Assembly (NCBI RefSeq): GCF_000350225.1
Contig: NW_005178710.1
Span: 197,763-261,762 of the forward strand
From: Chondrus crispus
Lineage: Eukaryota; Rhodophyta; Florideophyceae; Gigartinales; Gigartinaceae
DNA: 64,000 nucleotides
Direction of reading: 5' to 3'
Shown in pieces: positions 57,499 through 64,000 of this stretch (positions are counted from its first letter, which is position 1; the number at the start of each line of letters is the position of its first letter). The translations under genes and the position numbers were made by a program. Under the pieces are notes generated by a model. That model did no database searches. It had not been told where the DNA came from and saw only the letters and a list, made by a program, of their open reading frames with translations.

Positions 57499-59397
57499 CG
57501 CGCCTTCCGGCCTCGCATGGCCGAACCGTCAGGACGACATCGCTCGCACGCGTCGTGAACTGCTGCCCGCGCCTGCCAAAGGAAAAGGCAAGGAACACCG
57601 TTAAACGGCTCGGTTTACTGTGGGTGAAGCCCCTAGCGGGCTACGCGGAGAAGACGAGCCCCGCCTGTGCTATACAGCCGACGCGGCTAGTCGCGCGCGA
57701 CCGCGCGCCGCCAAGTAACCGGTACTGGACGGATTTTGTGCATATAGGCCCGCTCAGATGATGCTGTGACGACGACCACCGACTCCCGGCATTTTAATAG
57801 CGATTTTGGATACGTTTTCCCTCTCACGCCGTGGGATAAATCATATCCCATTTCCGACGACAGAATCGCACTCGGGGGAGCATTATGCGTCCGGGAGTGT
57901 CGACTCGGAAAACTGCCTTCGGATGTATTTGGAAACTAAAATGTTTTCCTCCCGTTTCTTTTCGTTTGTTTCGTTTCTTTCAGTTTCCAAATGACAGTTT
58001 GGGAGACAGGTCGCAGAAAAGGGCAACCGATCGGTTTCTAAGGGTGAGACGTCGCGGCCGCAAGAGGGAGGTCGTTGCGCACCTGCTAGTCGCCCTCCTG
58101 CGACCAACTTTGGCCGCAACCGACGGAAAAGAAGGGATGATTTACGAAAATTGGCCAGCCCTCCGTGGTAAGAGTGCGAGAAGGTGGATCATAACCGCAA
58201 AACGACCGTACGGAACTCGTGCCTTCGTTGCACAGCCACGCTTGGGTGCGAGGAGACAGTGAAGAACCGCACGAGCGGCAGCGGCGGCACTCGCCTGGCC
58301 TGCGGAGGGCAGGGGCGAGGACGATATAGCTCTCACTGTACGCCGCGGCGCGCGAACGCGGTCTCGGCAAACGCGGTGGCCGGTTGTGTCTCGCTGCGCC
58401 GGCATCGCCGCGGCTGTACCGCAAGGGCCGATTGGTTCAACGCCGGGGCCCGACCAGGACTCGACGGCAGACCGTATGGACACGCTGCGCTGACTTCGTC
58501 ATGGCCGTCCTGTAGTGAAATAAGATCGGAATGACCCTAAGGACTATCCAGGAGTTCGGCCTGGTCGGTAGCTGAGAAAAGGGAGGTGGTAGAGCTGGGG
58601 GACGCGGATACAGTAGACTGTAGATACCATAGGCACGTGGTAAAAGGATAGAGATAGTGCTAGGGAGATAAAAGAAAAGGGGTGAAGAACGAGCGATAGG
58701 AGTGCTATTCCCAAGATGCGGCGCCGATTGACTACCGTGGCGGCGAAGACGGGGGTGGCTTAGCTACCAGGCACGAATTGGTTTAATCGTAGAGTGCCGT
58801 AGAATCGAGACCACTAAATACAGTAGCTCTATTAGCGTACCGTAAGGAGGCTAACCCTAGTGGCAGCAGCGGCGCGGCACTGCAATGGTGCTGCGTGTCA
58901 GGGAGAAATGGTGTAGGGACTGTAATGGATGAGGTCAATTGTACACGTGGCTATTCCACGTGTACCGGAGAGCGCGGGCATGGCGAAGGACGCGTGTCGT
59001 TCGCGGAAGACTGTCTGTACACTGCAGAGTACAGTCATGTACAGAGGACAAATAAAATGTGCAAAGGCGCGAAATTGTTTCATTACACGGCCGTTCTTGG
59101 TCCTCGGAAGCAGTACTGTACGGAAACGTCGTCGCGGGTAGAGGAGTTGGAAATTTCAGTGGAGCGTTAGGAGTGAGTTGGAAAGATCGGCGTTGCTCGC
59201 GCGTGAGACAGTTGCGGACGCACTTACCGAATCGGACGAGACAGCTTGCCTATGCAACGCGAGCTCCGCGACCAGGCAAGGAAAAAGGCCGTCCGTGCGC
59301 AAGCGCTTCGGTCTTCGCATCGTGCGCGCAGGGAAGGAGAGAAACCGGGGAGGAACCGAGTGGTCGAATGGGAGGTCGATACGGGGGCGTAGCGAAA
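57499..59397. other. G3 region between pol and polypurine tract, no gene recognised
   Basis: The first 150 bases still match the G1 sequence that follows pol (around 480-640), then similarity ends. Where G1 and G2 carry the antisense ORF I find only short, unconvincing frames on both strands. The accessory gene appears lost or replaced in this copy. Confidence 0.55.
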
Positions 59398-59413
59398 GCT
59401 AAGGAAGGGGGTC
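59398..59413 (+). other. G3 polypurine tract
   Basis: GCTAAGGAAGGGGGTC ends at the base before the 3' LTR. Confidence 0.75.
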
Positions 59414-60085
59414 TGTAGTATAACGACCGGCGAGCGCGCGGGGAGGTTATTAACCGTGCGGCCGTGCACGGTGCACACGTGGGCGGGTGCCCACGTGTAG
59501 GGAGCGCGCTCGTTTACTGGCCGGCCGTGGCGTGGCGCACGTGTACAGTAGCACACTTGTCGTCCGTGCGGTAGTCTACGCGTGTTACGTGTGCGCGTTA
59601 GCACATGTGTCGTCTTTGCGGTAGTCTGTAAGCAACAGGCGTGTACAGTAGTGCACACGTGTAGTAACAGCGTCCGTGCGGTACTAGTAATTATGGCGCT
59701 AGCTTTATAATTGTGTACAGTACCCGGCATGCACTAGGAGCCAGGTACTGGACTACTGTACTGGGACAGGTGTCCGAGGCGTCCCTGTGAGGGGTTAAGA
59801 CCTGACACCCGTCCCCACCAGTAAACTGGGGCAAGCTCGGCCCCGTCCCATTCGCGCCTACATACGTCCGTTTCGGTTTTCTATCGCGCGCGTTGGCTTC
59901 TAACCCGTTACCGGTCGCTCCCGTTTACGCACCACTGGGCGGCTGCGCGTAACCTGCCAGTGAGCCACTCCCTTTTCTCGAGCTCGTCCGATCGGTTCAA
60001 TTAGCGCGTCGCGTCCGCGCCGCGTGCTCTCTCGCTAAAGCCTCTGCCTCTCACCGAACCCAGGGCGGAGAGGAGTTATCCCACA
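59414..60085 (+). repeat. G3 3' LTR (672 bp)
   Basis: TGTAGTATAACGACC to TTATCCCACA; direct repeat of 36610-37283. The next bases, TCCAA, continue the G5 pol frame. Confidence 0.93.
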
Positions 60086-62403
60086 TCCAACTGGACCCTT
60101 CTCACTTCCAATCCCTTCCAGACATGCCCCCACCAGTTAACGGAGCGCAGCTTCAACAGTTTGTATGCGCAGCTAACTGGATGCGCTCAGCTATACTTAA
60201 CTTCAACGCTACGATCGCTGTATTACACAAAGCATTGGAATAGGTGTACGAGACAGTGTCGCGCCGTACGAAGCGCGCCACAGCTACAGTCAAACTGTCC
60301 AATGGCATTTGGGGTCAGGCAGAGGACACTTCTTTCGAGCATGTGAAGGGCGCCCTGGCACATGCCGTCACGTTAGTGCATCCAGATACAGAAAAACTAT
60401 TGTGGCTTTTCACCGATGCCTCCGAACAGCATTGGGCCGGCGTTCTCACACAAACACCTCCATCGGATATAGACCTACCTTTCGAAGAACAACGTCACAT
60501 GCCGCTGGCATTCATATCCGGTTCGTTTACGGGCTCCCCGTCCCGCTGGTCCACACCAGAGAAGGAGGGGCTTCGCCATAGTCGCAGCAGTCAGGAGATT
60601 AGAATACCTCCTCTTACGGCCGCAGGGATTCTTCTTATACACTGATCACAAGAATCTCCTTTTTCATTTTCCATCCTCATATGGCTTCACGACCTCTGGC
60701 CAAGCACAAGGTCACTAAGATTGAACGATGGGCTATGCATCTCTCGAGATTCCGATACACGATCGCTCACATTCCGGGAGCAGACAATTGCTGAGCAGAC
60801 CTTTTGTCCCGGTGGGGCGCGAAGTAGGACGAACAGGAATCTTCCAGGTTTTTCAGAGCCAGCCTTTCGTCTCTTTTCACCGCACCGGTAGCTCCGGAAC
60901 TGGACCCGGAGTTCACATGGCCGAGGCCGGCAAACATAATGGCTGCACAGAAAGAAGCCATAGAGTCCGGTCGGGAGACCCCTTAAACGCAGAGAAGATC
61001 CTTCTCATGTGTCAATGAGAGTGGGCGCGTGTGGATACCGGCATCTGCCGTCCATTTGCAGCTACGGATATGTGTCACCGCACACTGCGGTCGCGGGAGA
61101 CACCAGGGCTTGGACGTAACCTTCCAGCATATTGCAGATCACTTTTCATTGGAAGAACATGAAGTCCGATGTGGGATCATTTTGCCGATCATGTCTGCAT
61201 TGCTTACTCACTATTGGTGGTCATCGTATGCCTCAGCCGATGAGCCACGCCCTGCATTCGGACAAACCAAACGAGGTCCCACATTTCGACTACTTCCATA
61301 TGGGACCAAGCACAATCGGTGAAACCTTTGCCCTGCTCCTGAAAGATGATGTATCTTCATACGTATGGATTGAGCCATGCCTCGTTGCGAATGCCGAGAC
61401 TACCGCAGACTTCCTGCTGCGCTGTATGGCTTCCTTCGGCGTTCCTCCAAACTGGGTTTCAGATCGCGGCACTCATTTCAAAAACCAGCTCGCGGGACGC
61501 GGTGAATCGCTCGTTGCATTCCCACCATCATTTGTCACGCCCTACTGTCCCCAGGATAATGGAACTGTCGAAACTTTGTGCAAGGAGGTACTTCGGGCTT
61601 GTCAGGCGCTACTATCTGAGTTGCGCATGAAGGAGAAGGAATGGCCGGCTATTTGCCCACTAATCCAGAGCATCCTCATCCACACGAAGCGCCCCTCATT
61701 GGGAAACATCGCCCCTATCACCGCCTTCACTGGTATGCCACCAGACAGCCCCTGCTTTTCATTCTACCGCCAGGCGAAACACAGCCCATTGGAATTTATT
61801 CAGGCCCAGCGGACGACGAACACTGGACGTCTGCTGCACGCAGTGGAGGAAATTCACAAAGACGTCGCCCAAAGCCGCACCCGTAAACGTCACGCTGCAA
61901 TCAAATTTCGCAACGAGAGAACTCACGTACAAGATATAAATTTCGACGTTGGAGACTACGTGCTGGTCGCGCAAAGATTGTCCAACGCGGTAGTAGTAAG
62001 TAAACTTCAAGTCAAGTGGCGCGGTCCTCAGCGCGTGGCCTGTGCTGTTTTAGATCTGGTATTTGAGGTTGAAGACCTCCTATCCCATACACCTAATTTT
62101 TTTCACGCCAACTGCCTTAAATTTTACGCTGACACGCAATTGGATGTTACGGAGACCCTTCTTGACACCATCGCGCACAACAATCTTCAGTACAATAATG
62201 TAGAATATTTGCTCGACTTGCGCTATAATGACGTGTTAGAGCTTTACGAAGTTCATGTTAGATGGCGAGGATTTGATAACAAGGATCCTACCTGGGAACC
62301 ATTCGAATACATGCAAGAAGATATACCCAAGATGCCCGAAAATTTCTTGTCTACATTTCCAGATCAACAACTGGTTTCGGCCGCTAAGCTCAAGAACGCC
62401 TGA
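60086..62403 (+). pseudogene. pol: G5 pol: RNase H, integrase and chromodomain
   Basis: It continues the RT frame from 36609. LQQFVCAANWMRS is the usual link after the RT thumb. RNase H has LFTDASEQHWAGVLTQ and RWSTPEKEG, with stops near 60240 and 60790 and a frameshift near 60580. From 61132 to 62403 the frame is open (423 codons): integrase zinc region (CRSCLHC), a catalytic Asp in FDYFHMG, DRGTHFKNQ, Glu in NGTVETL, and a C-terminal chromodomain (VEYLLDLR, VHVRWRGFDNKDPTWEPFE). The style and motif spelling are those of oomycete gypsy elements. Its integrase would insert the cDNA and the chromodomain would target it to chromatin. Confidence 0.9.
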
Positions 62404-62425
62404 CGTCTCCATTTAAAGGGAGGAC

Positions 62426-63300
62426 TGGTGCGCCGGTGAGGCAACTGTTCGTTGCCGGTCACATGCACCGCGCTCGTGAACGACCGGCTCGAACGGCATT
62501 GGAAATATTCTGTATGCGGTGCACAAGATTGGAACCGTTTGTATCTAAGCGTTAGAGTTTTTATTTATTACAAACGTACACGACTTCACCTTCACGGTCT
62601 GCGGTACCCGAGACGGCGTGGAAGGACACTCCAGCCTACATACAGCAGGTATTTAAATAGCCATCGTCCCGCATGGACGGTAAGAAAAATACAGAACAAT
62701 GAACACGTTCACTTCAGACTAATCACCCTCCCGGCGGCCAACCGCTCCGGAATACGCATTAGTTGGTCAAAAAGGCGTCTTTTTTGGGCATTCTAACAAG
62801 GGCTGGAAAAGATGTGCAGATCTCACCAATATGCATCTTTCCGCAACGCAGAATTCAACCGCGGTGGCGAGAGTATCTTTTTTTCCTTCTTGTCGAGCAA
62901 GCACAAGCCGAGAAATAGTAAGTTGAAAAGTACCCTGTAGCCTCATATGACGTCACTTGTAGTCTAAACGCTACAGCAGTCTGCTTGTCAATACGCCTCT
63001 CCTGTATTTATAAGAGTGCACTGTACTTCAGAGAGTCGACCTCCGACCCAAATTTACCGAAGTCAGTCCACCGCCAGAGTGGGCTACATACACGGCACCG
63101 CTCCTATGATGATTGACGGACAAACAAACGCACTGTTGTGTCCAGTCTTGTGTGTGTGTTTGGCTTTATCGATCATTTCTTTTCATGGCGCACAAGAGTG
63201 GAAAAGAAACCTCGTCACGAGGACTGACTTCTACGTTGCTGCAGTCACATCCCTGTGAGAATTACCCCCTATCTTCATCAGGTCAAGGAAAATCTGGGGA
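62426..63300 (+). repeat. G5 3' LTR (start certain, end uncertain)
   Basis: TTTAAAGGGAGGAC (62412-62425) is a polypurine tract followed by TGGTGCGCCGG, a likely LTR start 22 bases after the pol stop. A palindromic TGACGTCA at 62947-62954 and TATTTATAAG near 63005 fit a U3 promoter. No second copy of the LTR is in the window, so the end is not fixed. Confidence 0.6.
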
Positions 63301-64000
63301 AGAATAACTTTTGCGCATATCTCAAGAGTTGTTTCTTTCATAGCTTCGCCAAAAATGCAAAGTTTAATTATCTAACCCAAAGCTTAAGGTTTGTTGCTTC
63401 TTCGTCTTTCTTTGTATTCTGAACTGCTTTTCGGATGTTGCCTGAGATTTCGTAGGCAAGAACAAATCATATTGTCCAGAGATGCGAGGATTGTCTTCAT
63501 ATATAATGAGCACCTCCCTACATCAATACTGAACAAAATGCCTGCTTGATGGTCATTACGGGGAAGTGCTAGATACATCAAAAGCACATATGCTGTTATT
63601 TCTCTGAAGCTTGTGCCCGGGCTAGTATTGTTTTCATACAGAACATAGTGCCGTTTTCTTTAATGGCTTAAAAACGAGAGCAGGGAGACATGATAAAACT
63701 GTTGAGTAGCTTTCGCGACAACTGTACACTGACTAGCAATTGTACTGGTCGCAAAGATGATACAATATCAACTTGGACTGGCCGGCTCACCATGTAACAT
63801 TGAAGCGACTTGGGAAATTGTGTCCATTAATGCCTTCATGGGTGAGCATAAATATCTCTGAAGATAGAACGTGAACTAGACAGCAGTCGTTTTAATATAT
63901 TCACCCGCCGTTTCGGGCTCGTTCATCATTTTGCCGATTGCTTCCGTTTGATCCGCGGTATCATCGGTGGAGCGAAGTTCTATCGTTCCGTCGCGCAGCA
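63301..64000. other. tail of the window, nothing recognised
   Basis: Moderately AT-rich sequence with only short frames. No element ends, RNA gene or coding similarity that I can defend. Confidence 0.6.

Larger units (their letters stand above)
36610..60085 (+). mobile_element. Ty3/gypsy retrotransposon G3, inserted in G5 and carrying G4
   Basis: LTRs at 36610-37283 and 59414-60085 are direct repeats with TG...CA ends. The flanks TCAAA (36605-36609) and TCCAA (60086-60090) are a 5-bp target duplication with one mismatch. Without G4 the element is about 10.3 kb. Gag and pol match G1 closely, and the LTRs match the G1 LTR. The two LTRs differ from each other visibly more than the G4 pair do, as expected if G3 is older than the element it carries. 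It is dead: many stops in gag and pol. Confidence 0.93.

Noticed and set aside
58086..58483. Minus-strand frames in the G3 3' region as the antisense accessory gene
   Set aside because: No residue similarity to the G1/G2 antisense protein, and the three overlapping frames have random-looking composition.
36610..60085. Reading 36610-37283 and 59414-60085 as unrelated LTR fragments
   Set aside because: Same orientation, matched ends, flanking 5-bp duplication and the G5 frame continuing across show that they are the pair of one element.

Overview
The window is eukaryotic and consists almost entirely of transposable elements; I find no host gene, tRNA, rRNA or CRISPR array. The mix (chromodomain Ty3/gypsy elements, Helitrons with a fused Rep-helicase, a BED-finger hAT, a piggyBac, no visible introns in the element genes) and the protein style of the gypsy pol at 36.1 and 60-62 kb resemble oomycete (Phytophthora-like) repeat-rich DNA. 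That assignment is tentative: it rests on recognising families, not on a search.

Layout. 1-8156: gypsy element G1 on the minus strand (right-hand LTR 7485-8156; its other LTR lies left of the window), inserted in the C-terminal end of a hAT transposase gene (8157-9539, minus). 9597 to about 15985: Helitron H1. 15986-17072: AT-rich DNA with a 246-bp MITE (16667-16912). 17073 to about 23372: Helitron H2, nearly identical to H1. 23373-36132: gypsy element G2 (minus), with a solo LTR in its gag and a truncated 3' LTR that abuts H2. 36133-36609 and 60086-62403: two halves of an old gypsy element G5 (plus). They are split by gypsy element G3 (36610-60085, plus), which is itself split by gypsy element G4 (39870-53024, plus). 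G4 carries a solo LTR in its gag (41841-42489) and a piggyBac copy (about 49.3-52.2 kb) in its 3' region. 62426 onward: G5 3' LTR and sequence in which I recognise nothing.

G1, G2 and G3 are one gypsy lineage: same gag start, same primer-binding site, gag and pol overlapping in the -1 frame, pol order protease-RT-RNase H-integrase-chromodomain. G4 is a related but distinct lineage with the same -1 arrangement. Almost every coding region is broken by stops or small indels. G1 gag and the G5 integrase-chromodomain segment are the longest intact parts, and each Helitron Rep-helicase is broken by only one base.

The most notable item is an extra gene on the opposite strand between the pol end and the 3' LTR of G2, with its own TATA-like box and polyadenylation signal. 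It runs antisense to gag-pol. Its C-terminal part is homologous to an ORF in the same place in G1 (positions 2-466). It has a coiled-coil-like segment and a basic nuclear-localisation-like end, and I recognise no known family in it.
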